A DNA stretch of 64,000 nucleotides, from assembly GCA_045531455.1 (NCBI GenBank), contig JAZSEA010000014.1:1-64000 (forward strand), read 5' to 3'. Position 1 is the first letter of the stretch. Every line of letters starts with the position of its first letter. A program made the position numbers and the translations under genes. The stretch comes from CAG-390 sp045531455 (GTDB lineage Bacteria > Bacillota > Clostridia > Oscillospirales > CAG-272). This document shows, piece by piece, positions 33,283 through 42,439 of this stretch. Under the pieces are notes generated by a model. It saw only the letters and a list, made by a program, of their open reading frames with translations, was not told the origin of the DNA and made no database searches.

Positions 33283-34083
33283 CTATGCCTCGATAATATT
33301 AATATTTGCTCTCAAGATCTCCGCCTTGACTTCGGCGGTGAGCCATTTGTTTGTCACAAGAGTGTCGACCGAATCGATCGGCGCGTAGTGGATGACCGAT
33401 GCCTTGCCCGCCTTTGAGGTATCCGCGAGCAGGATACGCCTGTCCGATGCCGCAACGACGAGCTGATTTATGCGCGCGGTGTCAAAATCAGATGCCGTAA
33501 GCCCGCCCTTGACCGAAAAACCGTCCGCACCGACGAAGCATTTGCTGAAATGAAGCCTTTTTATGACCTCATCGGTGAGATAGCCGCAAAAATCCTGCCT
33601 GTGCGGTCGGAATTCACCGCCGATGAGGCAGACGTTCATATAGTCCTTGAGCAGATTTAGGTTTGCCAGCGAATTTGTAAAGACCGTGACGGTCGAGTAC
33701 TTTTCCGCACCCTTGCCGTCGATCGCCACGCATTTTTGTGCTATGGCGCGGCAGAGCTTTAGCACCGTGGTTCCCGAGTCGAGATAAAGCGTGTCGCCCT
33801 CCTCGATCAGAGCCTCCGCCGCCTCGCCTATCTGCATTTTTTCATTCGATCGGTAAAGCTCGTTTCGTTCAAAGGAGTATGATTCCCTCGTTCCGAGGAC
33901 CGCGCCGATGCTGATCCCGCGGTAGGTACGGACGACAAGTCCCTCGGCTTCAAGCTTGCAAAACAGCCGCCGCACAGTCGATTCCGAGACGTCGAGCAGA
34001 GCCATAGCCTCCGCAACGCTGACCTTTCCCGAAACGCGCAAAAGTGCCATTATTTCCTTTTCGCGTATTTCCGCCTTGTTCAT
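33283..34083 (-). CDS. DeoR-family transcriptional regulator
   Basis: A 266-aa DeoR regulator. The N-terminal winged helix (IMALLRVSGKVSVAEAMALLDVSESTVRRLFCKLEAEGLVVRTYRG) contains the S-E-S-T-V-R-R recognition helix. The C-terminal sugar-phosphate sensor has LYLDSGTTVLKL near residue 100, the phosphate-binding loop of the family, and VGADGFSVKGGLTA near 175. The start is ATG 34083, with GAGGAAAGGG in front; a longer frame to 34140 lacks a ribosome site. It is transcribed with the aldolase and divergently from the operon at 34507, so it is the likely local regulator, released by a sugar phosphate. Confidence 0.9.
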   Translation of the reverse strand: MNKAEIREKEIMALLRVSGKVSVAEAMALLDVSESTVRRLFCKLEAEGLVVRTYRGISIGAVLGTRESYSFERNELYRSNEKMQIGEAAEALIEEGDTLYLDSGTTVLKLCRAIAQKCVAIDGKGAEKYSTVTVFTNSLANLNLLKDYMNVCLIGGEFRPHRQDFCGYLTDEVIKRLHFSKCFVGADGFSVKGGLTASDFDTARINQLVVAASDRRILLADTSKAGKASVIHYAPIDSVDTLVTNKWLTAEVKAEILRANINIIEA

Positions 34084-34148
34084 TCCCTTTCCTCTCTTTT
34101 TGCAATATTGACAGCTGAATGTAAAGCTTTGAAAATTCAATAAAAATC

Positions 34149-34294
34149 GTTTTTTCCACGGCTTTGCCGACGAAAAAACACCGCTAAGACGAGCAAAGCG
34201 AGTCCGCGCGCCGAGGGGAGTGAGTCAAAATCAACAATTTTGGCTCACGGCGATAAGCGCGCGTTTTCAATTGTAAAACGGAGTTTTACAATTG
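34149..34294. repeat. Three-hairpin dispersed repeat, copy 2
   Basis: Hairpin 1 is GTTTTTTC/GAAAAAAC at 34149-34179 with an inner CGGC/GCCG. The conserved core TAAGACGAGC and AGTCCGCGCGCCGAGG follows. Hairpin 2 is GTGAG..CAAAAT/ATTTTG..CTCAC at 34220-34248, then GGCGATAAGCGCGCG. Hairpin 3 is CAATTGTAAAAC/GTTTTACAATTG at 34268-34294. Compared with copy 1 the stems change on both sides together while the cores stay. Confidence 0.8.
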
Positions 34295-34313
34295 GTTATC
34301 ATTATGCTATCAT

Positions 34314-34408
34314 ATATGACGGAATTTGTCAAGCCGATTTTGAAAAAAATTTCATTTTCTCTCAAAATCGCCCGAATTTCTTTCAAAAAATGAAAGATTC
34401 CGTCATAT
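34314..34408. promoter_or_regulatory. Perfect 12-bp inverted repeat, candidate DeoR operators
   Basis: ATATGACGGAAT at 34314-34325 and its exact reverse complement ATTCCGTCATAT at 34397-34408 lie 71 bp apart in the gap between the DeoR gene and the divergent operon. The left copy sits in the spacer next to a minus-strand TTGACA (34327-34332); the right copy is just upstream of the plus-strand promoter. This is the layout expected for a looping repressor acting on both promoters. Confidence 0.6.
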
Positions 34409-34441
34409 TTTGACTTTTTTGCGTTTCTGCGTCAAAGTCTA

Positions 34442-34470
34442 TTGACAAGCGGGAATTTTGCGTGTATAAT
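34442..34470 (+). promoter_or_regulatory. Sigma-A promoter of the sugar operon
   Basis: TTGACA at 34442-34447 and TATAAT at 34465-34470 have a 17-bp spacer, 36 bp before ATG 34507. Both boxes are full consensus. Confidence 0.88.
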
Positions 34471-34506
34471 AAATTACGTATTAATATTACTATATGAGGT
34501 AATGAA

Positions 34507-35646
34507 ATGAATAAGAAAAAGATCAGATTTGCCGTTATCGGCTGTGGACTTATGGGCAGAGAATTCGCCTCTGCGGCGGCAAGATGGTGCCATCTCGTAA
34601 AGGACATTCCCGCGCCCGAGATTGTTGGCATCTCCGACGTAAACGAGGCGGCGAGGGCTTGGTTCACCGACAATTTTGACAGCATAAAATACTCGACCGC
34701 CGACTACCGCGAGCTGCTCGATAAGGACGACATCGACGCCGTTTACTGCGCTGTTCCGCACAATCTGCACAAGCAGTTCTATATTGATATCATCAACTCG
34801 GGCAAGCATCTTCTCGGCGAAAAGCCCTTCGGAATCGACCTTGAAGCGAACCGCGCGATAATGGAAGCAGTCAAGGCTCATCCCGAGGTGATGGTCCGTT
34901 GCTCGAGCGAATTTCCCTACTATCCCGCCTGCCAGAAGCTGATCGAATGGATCCGCGAGGGCAGATTCGGCAAGATCATCGAGGTCCGCTCGGCATTCTG
35001 CCATTCGAGCGATATGGACCTGAACAAGCCGATCAACTGGAAGCGCACGCTCTCGGTCAACGGCGAGTACGGCTGTATGGGTGACCTCGGACTTCACACC
35101 GAGCACGTTCCCTTCCGTATGGGATGGAAGCCGCTCAACGTCTTTGCCAAGCTTTCGAACATCGTTACCGAGCGACCCGACGGTAAGGGCGGCAAAGTTC
35201 CCTGCGAGACATGGGATAATGCCCTTCTTCTCTGCGACGTCCGTGACCGTGACGGCTCGATCTTCCCGATGATGTACGAGACCCGCCGCCTCTCGCCCGG
35301 CTCGACCAACGAATGGCGACTTGAGGTCTACGGCATCGAGGCTTCGGCAAAATTCTCGACCAACGACCCCGGCGCATTCCTTTACACACAGAGCTGGGAC
35401 AAGGAGCAGGCGTGGTGCCGCGTCAATATGGGCAACAAGCCGATGATCCCCTCAATCACGGGCTCGATTTTCGAGTTCGGCTTTGCCGATTCGATCCTTC
35501 AGATGTGGGGTGCCTTCATCTGCGAGCTTTCGGGCATTGAGATTCCCTTCGGATGCGTCACGCCCGAGGAGACAGAGCTTTCGCATAAGCTCCAGACCGC
35601 CGCACTTCTTTCGCATAAAGAAGGAAGAGTTATTGAGATTCAATGA
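34507..35646 (+). CDS. Gfo/Idh/MocA-family oxidoreductase
   Basis: A 379-aa NAD(P)-dependent dehydrogenase heading the operon. GCGLMGREFA is the dinucleotide-binding turn and GEKPFGIDLEANRA near 107 carries the catalytic EKP. GCMGDLGLHTEHVPF near 190 holds the D-x-x-x-H. AVPHNLHKQFY near 80 is also typical. It is a different paralogue from the one at 13934-15019. It probably oxidises a sugar or polyol feeding the kinase, aldolase and isomerase of the cluster. AGGTAATGAA precedes ATG 34507 and a consensus promoter lies 36 bp upstream. Confidence 0.92.
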   Translation: MNKKKIRFAVIGCGLMGREFASAAARWCHLVKDIPAPEIVGISDVNEAARAWFTDNFDSIKYSTADYRELLDKDDIDAVYCAVPHNLHKQFYIDIINSGKHLLGEKPFGIDLEANRAIMEAVKAHPEVMVRCSSEFPYYPACQKLIEWIREGRFGKIIEVRSAFCHSSDMDLNKPINWKRTLSVNGEYGCMGDLGLHTEHVPFRMGWKPLNVFAKLSNIVTERPDGKGGKVPCETWDNALLLCDVRDRDGSIFPMMYETRRLSPGSTNEWRLEVYGIEASAKFSTNDPGAFLYTQSWDKEQAWCRVNMGNKPMIPSITGSIFEFGFADSILQMWGAFICELSGIEIPFGCVTPEETELSHKLQTAALLSHKEGRVIEIQ

Positions 35647-35737
35647 CTTTTTGGGTAAAAGGCTTTCAATGAAGATGTGTATCACAAATTTACATTTAAA
35701 TACCCGGCATATAAATGATGTAATATGAGAGGTTACA

Positions 35738-36256
35738 ATGATAAAATTTGAAGGAAAAGTTTCAGTTCAATCAAAACAGAATATGCGCAGGTTTCAAATG
35801 ACAGCTTCATTTAGATATTCACTATTAGTGGGTATGCCCTTTGCATTGATAATAATATTTTCTTTGTATGCTGTACTGACTAATACTGTTTTTCCTAACT
35901 TGGATTTTTGGTTGGTATTAGCTGTGGGTCTTCTCTTGTTTTTGGCTTTTTCAGTATTGCCTATGCAATTATACTCATTAGAAAACGTAAAAGCAAAAAA
36001 TTGTCCAAAGATTTTGAAGCTTTCGTATGAAACCGAGTATGATAATGAGTTCTTTTATATAGATGAACTGAATCAAGAATTCTATAAAAAAACTGATGAT
36101 GTATCAAAAATCATTGAATATGAAAATATGTATATTATAGTTTTTTCCGGATTGATGGGCTTAGGAATTATTGCTCAAAAAGACTTGCTTGTAGAAGGAA
36201 CTCTTGAAGAATTTGAAAAGCTTTTTGAAGGAAAGATCATTCGCAAAATAAAGTGA
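35738..36256 (+). CDS. YcxB-like membrane protein of unknown function
   Basis: A 172-aa protein with two hydrophobic helices (about residues 30-50 and 58-78). A cytoplasmic domain follows with short beta strands around KILKLSYETEYDNEFFYIDE and IIEYENMYIIVFSG, which has the feel of a YcxB/PH-like domain. The gene is clearly more AT-rich than its neighbours and carries a repeat palindrome after its stop. It breaks the run of sugar enzymes and looks like an insertion rather than a pathway member. GAGAGG precedes ATG 35738. The function is unknown. Confidence 0.65.
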   Translation: MIKFEGKVSVQSKQNMRRFQMTASFRYSLLVGMPFALIIIFSLYAVLTNTVFPNLDFWLVLAVGLLLFLAFSVLPMQLYSLENVKAKNCPKILKLSYETEYDNEFFYIDELNQEFYKKTDDVSKIIEYENMYIIVFSGLMGLGIIAQKDLLVEGTLEEFEKLFEGKIIRKIK

Positions 36257-36294
36257 CTTTACAGCAATACCAAAAATATATAATTATATGCCCA

Positions 36295-36323
36295 CGGACC
36301 GCCGAGGACGTCGGTCCCTACGG
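36295..36323 (-). repeat. Single copy of the 30-bp GGACCG palindrome
   Basis: CGGACCGCCGAGGACGTCGG then TCCCTACGG matches the two copies in the MITE-like element at 18516-18664. Here it stands alone between an AT-rich gene and an aminotransferase gene. Confidence 0.8.
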
Positions 36324-36382
36324 ATTATAATGATATTTGTGCTTTTGTATGTAATTTAAGTAAATAGTAGAGGTAAATTGAA

Positions 36383-37918
36383 ATGTTCAAAAATATAAAA
36401 ATGTCTCTTGCCGATCTGCTCGGCAAGGAATATACGAACGCCCTGGTGGCGGCAAATTACGCGATCGGCGAGCTCAGCCTTGGTGAAGCCTCGGCTCTCG
36501 CAAACGAAAAGGTCGAGTTCTACCCCGAGGCGGTTCAGAAAAAGAATTCCGAGATGCTCGCCCTCGTCGGTAAGCAGGTGATTGAGCCGATGCCAGCCGT
36601 AACCGCGGGCGCACCGACAGACTCCTTCCGCAAAGCCGCAAGCCGTGATGCCGCGCCCGTTGCGGCAAGGGGATATTACCGTGTCGGCGAGGACGGAAAG
36701 CTCTACTTCATCGGCAAGAGCGAGCACTACCACGCTTCTCTCGGTCATTCTTTCCCCGGCTATAAGCTGATCGACCGTGCGCGTGCTCTCGGCATCCCGA
36801 ATGCGACCCACAACAACACCCGCGGTCATATCACTCGCCTTTGCGAGGAAAAGCTGATCGCGTCCGTAAACGGCATCGATTGGGACGACTCCGAAGCCAT
36901 CGAAAAGGTCATTTCTTCAAAAGAACCCAAGGTCCTCAACCGCGTCATCAACCTTGAGACCGGTTCGCTTGCCGTCGAAGCGGGATTCAAGATGATGCTC
37001 GCGCGCTTCTATAAGCTCTCGCCCGAATTTCCCGAGCCCAAATACGCGGGCAAGACCCCCGTTTTCTTCGTGATGGGCGACAAGGTCGGCGGAGTTACGG
37101 CAAATTATCACGGCACGACCACCCTCATTCAGACCTTCCGCGGACTCTGGGACGAGATCCGTGAAAAATCGGAAAATTCCGAAATTTATAAGGTCGTTCC
37201 CGTTTCGATCAACGATATCGACGATTTTGAAGCAAAGATCAAGAAATATAACTCCGGCAACTACAAGACCGCGGGCTTTATGCACGAGATCATCCTTATG
37301 AACTACGGCGGGATCCGTCTTGAGCCGTCCTATCTCAAGCGCGCGCACGAGCTTTGCGCCGAGTACGACACGCCCACAATGGTCGACGAAATTCAGTCCT
37401 GCATGTGGTATGACGGAATGTTCCAGTTCCGCCTATACGATCTCTCTCCCGATTTCGTCATCATCGGCAAGGGCTTCCCGGGCGGCGAATATCCCGCAAG
37501 CAAGGTCATCACCACCGCCGAGTACGACAATCTCAATCAGTTCGGCGCGCTCGTAACGAACGGTCAGGAGGAGCTTGCTTCGCTTGCCTACCTCGTAACG
37601 ATGAAGTTTGCGCTCGAAAACAGAGCGGTCATCGCGGATAATTGCGCGTATTTCGAGGAAAGACTCAACGCGCTCGTTGAAAAATATCCTTCAAAATTCA
37701 CAAAGGCGGAGGGTGCGGGACTCCTTGCGGCTCTGCATTGCGAAAACGTTGACGAGGCGAAGAAGTTTATGGGCGAGCTGCACGAGCGTTGTATCGACGC
37801 AAGCGCGCAGATCTATAAGCAGAATTGCCTGCCCGCGGTACTCTTCAAGCCGCCCCTCATCGCAGACCGCGACGCCATCGACTTCATCTGCGACGCGATC
37901 GAAGAGATAGCAAAATGA
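36383..37918 (+). CDS. Class III PLP-dependent aminotransferase
   Basis: A 511-aa PLP enzyme of aminotransferase class III. TPTMVDEIQSCMWYDG near residue 330 holds the Asp that binds the pyridine nitrogen; FVIIGKGFPGGEYPAS near 360 holds the PLP Lys (about 362). A longer N-terminal region than usual (about 60-100 extra residues) includes YRVGEDGKLYFIGKSEHYH. It may act on an amino sugar, polyamine or sugar-derived aldehyde. AGAGG precedes ATG 36383 and its stop overlaps the kinase start by 4 nt (ATGA). Family is firm; substrate unknown. Confidence 0.85.
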   Translation: MFKNIKMSLADLLGKEYTNALVAANYAIGELSLGEASALANEKVEFYPEAVQKKNSEMLALVGKQVIEPMPAVTAGAPTDSFRKAASRDAAPVAARGYYRVGEDGKLYFIGKSEHYHASLGHSFPGYKLIDRARALGIPNATHNNTRGHITRLCEEKLIASVNGIDWDDSEAIEKVISSKEPKVLNRVINLETGSLAVEAGFKMMLARFYKLSPEFPEPKYAGKTPVFFVMGDKVGGVTANYHGTTTLIQTFRGLWDEIREKSENSEIYKVVPVSINDIDDFEAKIKKYNSGNYKTAGFMHEIILMNYGGIRLEPSYLKRAHELCAEYDTPTMVDEIQSCMWYDGMFQFRLYDLSPDFVIIGKGFPGGEYPASKVITTAEYDNLNQFGALVTNGQEELASLAYLVTMKFALENRAVIADNCAYFEERLNALVEKYPSKFTKAEGAGLLAALHCENVDEAKKFMGELHERCIDASAQIYKQNCLPAVLFKPPLIADRDAIDFICDAIEEIAK

Positions 37919-39351
37919 AGATCTACATAGGAATCGACGTCGGTACGACCTCGCTCAAGGCTCTCGCTCTCGGCGAGAGAGGCGAGTGTCTTGCGACCGC
38001 AAAAAGCGCGTATGAGCTCTCGGCGTGCGGTGCTGAGGCTACGCAGAACGCAAACGATTGGTACGAAGCCGCGGTCAGCGCGATCCGCGAGATCGCGGGA
38101 AAAGTCAATGATCTCGGCGAGATACAAGCCATTTCGGTCTCGGCTCAGGGCGGAGCGACCGTCTTACTTGACTCATCGGGTAACACGCTGACCCCCGCCT
38201 ACTCCTGGATGGATAACCGCGCCGTCCGCGAGAGCGAGGAGCTTAAGAATATTTTCGGAGACGAGCTCTTTTACAGCCGTTACGGTTGGCGAATGCAGCC
38301 GAATTCCGACGCGGCAAAGCTTCTCTGGATGAAGAAAAACATCCCCGATATCTATAATAGCGCGGCGGCGTTCCCCTCAACGCTCGGATTTATCAATCAG
38401 AGACTGACGGGAAGGATCGTCGAGGATCCCACCTGCGCCGCTATCCGCCGTCTTTACGACATAAACGAGAGAAAGATCAGTCCCGATCTTCTCGATCATC
38501 TCGGTCTCCCCGAGGATAAGCTTCCAGAAACGCTGCCGACGGGCGCATTCGTCGGCAATCTGACCGCAGAAGCCGCCGCTCGGACGGGTCTTTCCGAATC
38601 GGTGCGCGTTTATAACGGTGCGCACGATCAGTACTGTGCCTCGATCGGAAGCGGTACGGTCGAGGTAGGTCAGCTTATGCTTGCCACGGGAACGGCTTGG
38701 GTGCTCCTCGGAGTCACCGAAAAGCCTCTTTTCGGCAAAAGCAGGATCTCGCCCTGCATACATCCCGCGGGCGGATACGGCGCACTTTCAACCGTTTCGG
38801 GCATCGGCGCGGCTTTTGAGTGGCTCTCAAGGCTGACAAACACCCCGATACCCGAGCTTTCCGCGGGCGCAGAGGAGCGAAAAGGCAAAAATGACACTCT
38901 CTTCTTCCGTCCCTCGGCGACGGGTACGGGACTTCTGATCGGCGGAAGCGTCGGCGCGCATATTACGGGTCTTACGATCGGATACGACAAATACGATCTT
39001 GCTCTCGCTCTGATGGAGGGTGCGGCTTTCGAGACCGCACTCGTCATCGAGGAATACAAAAAGAGCGGTATGAGCGCGCCCCGATCGATCACGATGTCGG
39101 GCGGTGCGACCGCAAGCCGCTTCTGGCAGAGTCTGATCGCGGACGTCACGGGTCTTGAGGTCTCGGCAGACAAGCAGACCGATTCGCCCGCTCTCGGCGC
39201 GGCTATTCTCGCATCGGCATCGGATAGCGGAGTCGGAATCGCCAAAGCTAAGCGCGAAACCGACAGCCGAAAGGCTTCCCCCTCCGAATATTACGAATAT
39301 TATCAGACCAAATTCAAGGCATACAAAGAATGGCGCAGATCTCATAAGTAA
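37915..39351 (+). CDS. FGGY-family carbohydrate kinase
   Basis: A 478-aa sugar kinase (xylulokinase/rhamnulokinase/fuculokinase type). The N-terminal GIDVGTTSLKALAL is the phosphate-1 ATP motif, VSAQGGATVLL and SWMDNRA follow, and YNGAHDQYCASIGSG near residue 225 contains the catalytic Asp. ITMSGGATASRFWQSLIADV near 390 is the second FGGY signature region. ATG 37915 is preferred over a longer frame because it overlaps the aminotransferase stop as ATGA, typical of coupled genes. It is probably the kinase step between the FucI-like isomerase and the class II aldolase. Confidence 0.9.
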   Translation: MKIYIGIDVGTTSLKALALGERGECLATAKSAYELSACGAEATQNANDWYEAAVSAIREIAGKVNDLGEIQAISVSAQGGATVLLDSSGNTLTPAYSWMDNRAVRESEELKNIFGDELFYSRYGWRMQPNSDAAKLLWMKKNIPDIYNSAAAFPSTLGFINQRLTGRIVEDPTCAAIRRLYDINERKISPDLLDHLGLPEDKLPETLPTGAFVGNLTAEAAARTGLSESVRVYNGAHDQYCASIGSGTVEVGQLMLATGTAWVLLGVTEKPLFGKSRISPCIHPAGGYGALSTVSGIGAAFEWLSRLTNTPIPELSAGAEERKGKNDTLFFRPSATGTGLLIGGSVGAHITGLTIGYDKYDLALALMEGAAFETALVIEEYKKSGMSAPRSITMSGGATASRFWQSLIADVTGLEVSADKQTDSPALGAAILASASDSGVGIAKAKRETDSRKASPSEYYEYYQTKFKAYKEWRRSHK

Positions 39352-39373
39352 ATGATCATAAAAGGAGTAGAAA

Positions 39374-41389
39374 ATGAAAAAGGCATTATTGATATCTTTA
39401 CTGATACTTGTACTTGTGGCTTTGGTGGCGTGTGAAGCTACTCCTACACCCGAGCCCGAGGTAACGTCGGGAGACACAACTCCCGAAGCCGCTGACACGA
39501 CCGAGCACGTACACGAATACACCGACGAGCTCAAGGCTCCGACCTGCACCGAGCCGGGATATTTCGAGCGCAAATGCTCCTGCGGTGACGTTCAGAGGAC
39601 GGATACCTCGCCCAAGGGTCACACCTACGGCGCGTGGGAGGTCCTGAATGCGCCCACCTGCAATGCGGACGGCAAGCGCACGGCTGCCTGCACGGTTTGC
39701 GGCGAGAAGACCGAGGAGGTCATCCCCGCGGGCGAAACTACTCTTGACGGCAAAAAAATAATGTTCGCGGGCAACTCGCTCCTTTACTACGGCGAGGTCG
39801 TTATAAACGACTCCGGCAGTCCCACGCAGTCAAAGGGAGTTTTCGAGAAGATCGCCGAGACTTTCGGCGACAAGGTGAAGGTCACCAACTTCACTTACGG
39901 AAGCGCGGGATTTACCGACGGCAGAGACAAGGCGTCGACCGATGGAATTCCTTCAAGCTATAAGGATTACGGTCTCTATCAGCTGATGCTCGAGCTCCAT
40001 CCGAACCACTACGGCAACAAGGACGGTCGAGAAATGGACTCCTTCTACGACCAGGACGTCGTAGTCTTCCAGCAGAGAGGCGCGTCGATCGCGGATTCCT
40101 ACGAGCAGGTTATGAAGATAGCCGCGCTTTTCCCCGAGGACACGCAATTTGCGGTTGTGATCACACATTATGACACTAAAAATACCTCCACAAGCACGGC
40201 TCTGAAGAAGACGCTCGCCGACGGCTGGACCGTCATTCCCGCGGGCGATCTCGTCACCGATCTCTGGAACGGCAGGATCAAGGACTCCGAGTTCAAGTAT
40301 ACCAAAAACGATTTCGTCATCACGAAGGACAACGTCCACCCGAACTATCTGACGGGATATATCAAGGCTCTGATGACCTATTGCGCGCTGACAGGTCGCT
40401 CCGCGGAGGGAGTTGATTACTCCTTTGTCAACCGCTCGACCTCCTATTATACAAGCGCGGCTGAAACGCAGTTCGAGGACGTTCTCGCATCCTCCACCGA
40501 AATGCTCCGAATCCAGAATCTTATCGACAGTTATATCGTCAAGGCGGGTAACAAGCCCGCGGCGGCACATTCATATACCGAATGGAAGGAGATCTCCGCA
40601 GCCACCTGCACAAAGGCGGGCGAGAGGACCCGTGAGTGCACCGCTTGCGGCAAAAAGGAGAGCGTGACCTTCACCCTTTCTCACAGCTACGGCGAATGGA
40701 AGGTCGCAACCCCCGCAACCGCCTCCGCCAAGGGCGTAAAGGAGCGCGCCTGCACTCTTTGTGGTGAAAAGCAAACGAAGAATTACACCTTCAATCTCCT
40801 TTACGGCAAGTCGCTCGCAAAGACAGAGTCCTTTGGTCTTTCAACGATCTCGAATCCCACAAATCAGACAGACGGAAAATACGTTTATAATAAGGATTCA
40901 AAATCGACCTACACCGATTTCAAGATGACCTTCTCGAAGTCGCAGTGCGCCGATTACACCTCGATCTCACAGCTTTACGATGCAAAGGGTCAGCTTTCGG
41001 CTGACGGCAAGTATCTTTGCGGCTTTTGGTTCGAGCTTGACGAGGCAGCGCGGATCGATTCCTTCACGCTCTATAACAGCGGCGTGACCTACGATATCGA
41101 CGGCTTTGATATCCTCGTCAGTATGGACGGCGAAAACTGGACGGTCGCATATTCGGGCGAAAAGCTCGCGTCGGGTCTGAAATACGAAAAGGTCGACGCG
41201 ACCACGAATAAGCTCACCGCCTCCTTCGGGGCAGTCGAGACGAAGTACGTTATGTTCGCGCTGACCGCTCCGAGAAGCCGCGATGGCTCGGGCGTTGCCG
41301 CGTTCAACGAAAAATACGGCGTCACGGCAGAGGTCAATGCAAATCCCCACTACTTCCGCATAGTTGAATTTGAAATTTACGAAGCATAA
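39374..41389 (+). CDS. SGNH-type lipoprotein with Cys repeats and a discoidin-like domain
   Basis: A 671-aa secreted lipoprotein (lipobox LVAC, Cys near residue 20). Two Cys-rich repeats follow at about 40-115 (PTCTEPGYFERKCSCG and PTCNADGKRTAACTVCG). An SGNH/DUF4886-like hydrolase domain spans about 125-350, with FAGNSLLY as the nucleophile block and DNVHPNY as the Asp-His block. Two more Cys repeats lie at about 400-470, and a C-terminal F5/8-type carbohydrate-binding domain (IDSFTLYNSGVTYDIDGFDI) ends the protein. It probably de-esterifies an external glycan that the operon then degrades. AAAGGAG precedes ATG 39374. Confidence 0.78.
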   Translation: MKKALLISLLILVLVALVACEATPTPEPEVTSGDTTPEAADTTEHVHEYTDELKAPTCTEPGYFERKCSCGDVQRTDTSPKGHTYGAWEVLNAPTCNADGKRTAACTVCGEKTEEVIPAGETTLDGKKIMFAGNSLLYYGEVVINDSGSPTQSKGVFEKIAETFGDKVKVTNFTYGSAGFTDGRDKASTDGIPSSYKDYGLYQLMLELHPNHYGNKDGREMDSFYDQDVVVFQQRGASIADSYEQVMKIAALFPEDTQFAVVITHYDTKNTSTSTALKKTLADGWTVIPAGDLVTDLWNGRIKDSEFKYTKNDFVITKDNVHPNYLTGYIKALMTYCALTGRSAEGVDYSFVNRSTSYYTSAAETQFEDVLASSTEMLRIQNLIDSYIVKAGNKPAAAHSYTEWKEISAATCTKAGERTRECTACGKKESVTFTLSHSYGEWKVATPATASAKGVKERACTLCGEKQTKNYTFNLLYGKSLAKTESFGLSTISNPTNQTDGKYVYNKDSKSTYTDFKMTFSKSQCADYTSISQLYDAKGQLSADGKYLCGFWFELDEAARIDSFTLYNSGVTYDIDGFDILVSMDGENWTVAYSGEKLASGLKYEKVDATTNKLTASFGAVETKYVMFALTAPRSRDGSGVAAFNEKYGVTAEVNANPHYFRIVEFEIYEA

Positions 41390-41400
41390 GAGGTAACAGA

Positions 41401-42423
41401 ATGTTTGGAGTACAGTTAACAGACTACGATAAAAAGGTTTATGAAGAAAAGCTCGCGGATTTTCTGCCCGAGAAGATAATCGACGCGCACGCGCACGTCT
41501 GGACCGACGGAATGAAGCGCAAAAAGCCCGAGGAGCGCAAGGGATGCGTCAGCTGGACCGAGCTCGTCGCGCCGAATATGACCTATGAGGACATCGGCGA
41601 GACCGCGCGCAATATCTTCCCCGGCAAAAAGGTCACCTCGCTCATTATGGGCTCGCCCACCTGCTACCTTGATAAGGTCAACGGCTACGTCACCGAGCTT
41701 ATCAGGAATCAGGGCGCACACGGACTTTACTGCACGTCATACAAGACCACAAAGCGCGATATTATCAACGCAATGGCGCAGGGATATCTCGGAATCAAGC
41801 CCTATCAGGCAAATTGCGCACCCTATATCCCCGCCGCAGAGATCAGGATCTTCGATTTTCTCCCCCACGAGCATCTCGAAATCATGAACGAGCTCGGCGG
41901 AATCGTCATTCTCCATATTCCGCGCTCGATGAGACTCCGCGACCCCGTAAACCTGGCGCAGATGGCTGAGATCGACGAAAGATACCCGAACGCGAAGGTC
42001 ATCATCGCCCACGTCGGCAGAGCATACGTCTATGAGGACATCGGCGACGCCTTTGACGTCATCAAAAAGACCAAGAATCTCTATTACGATTTCTCCGCTA
42101 ACGTCTATGACTACGCAATGGAGCGGCTGATCGACGCCGTCGGACCCGAGAGAGTTCTTTACGGCTCGGATATGCCCTACACCAAGATGCGTATGTACCG
42201 CATCAATGACGGCGGCAAGTACGTAAACGTCGTTCCGCGCGGACTTTACGGCGACGTTTCGGGCGACAAGCAGATGCGCGAGACCGACGAAAGCGATATT
42301 ACCCTCTTCATCTATGAGGAGCTTCTCGCATTCCGCCGTGCCGCAGAAAAGCTCGGTCTGACACGGGAAGACGTCAGCAATATTATGTACGGCAACGCCG
42401 CGCGTTATCTCAACATCAAATAA
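41401..42423 (+). CDS. Amidohydrolase-superfamily enzyme
   Basis: A 340-aa TIM-barrel hydrolase of the amidohydrolase 2 (COG2159-like) group. The metal motif DAHAHVW has His30 and His32. VIILHIPRS and VIIAHVGRAYVYED near residue 200 supply further His ligands, and VLYGSDMPYTKMRMY near 255 carries the catalytic Asp. Related proteins are lactonases, decarboxylases or hydratases in sugar-acid and aromatic pathways. In this operon, a lactonase after the Gfo/Idh dehydrogenase would be sensible. AAGAGG lies before ATG 41401, 11 nt after the lipoprotein gene. Confidence 0.85.
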   Translation: MFGVQLTDYDKKVYEEKLADFLPEKIIDAHAHVWTDGMKRKKPEERKGCVSWTELVAPNMTYEDIGETARNIFPGKKVTSLIMGSPTCYLDKVNGYVTELIRNQGAHGLYCTSYKTTKRDIINAMAQGYLGIKPYQANCAPYIPAAEIRIFDFLPHEHLEIMNELGGIVILHIPRSMRLRDPVNLAQMAEIDERYPNAKVIIAHVGRAYVYEDIGDAFDVIKKTKNLYYDFSANVYDYAMERLIDAVGPERVLYGSDMPYTKMRMYRINDGGKYVNVVPRGLYGDVSGDKQMRETDESDITLFIYEELLAFRRAAEKLGLTREDVSNIMYGNAARYLNIK

Positions 42424-42439
42424 GAAAGGATTACGAATT

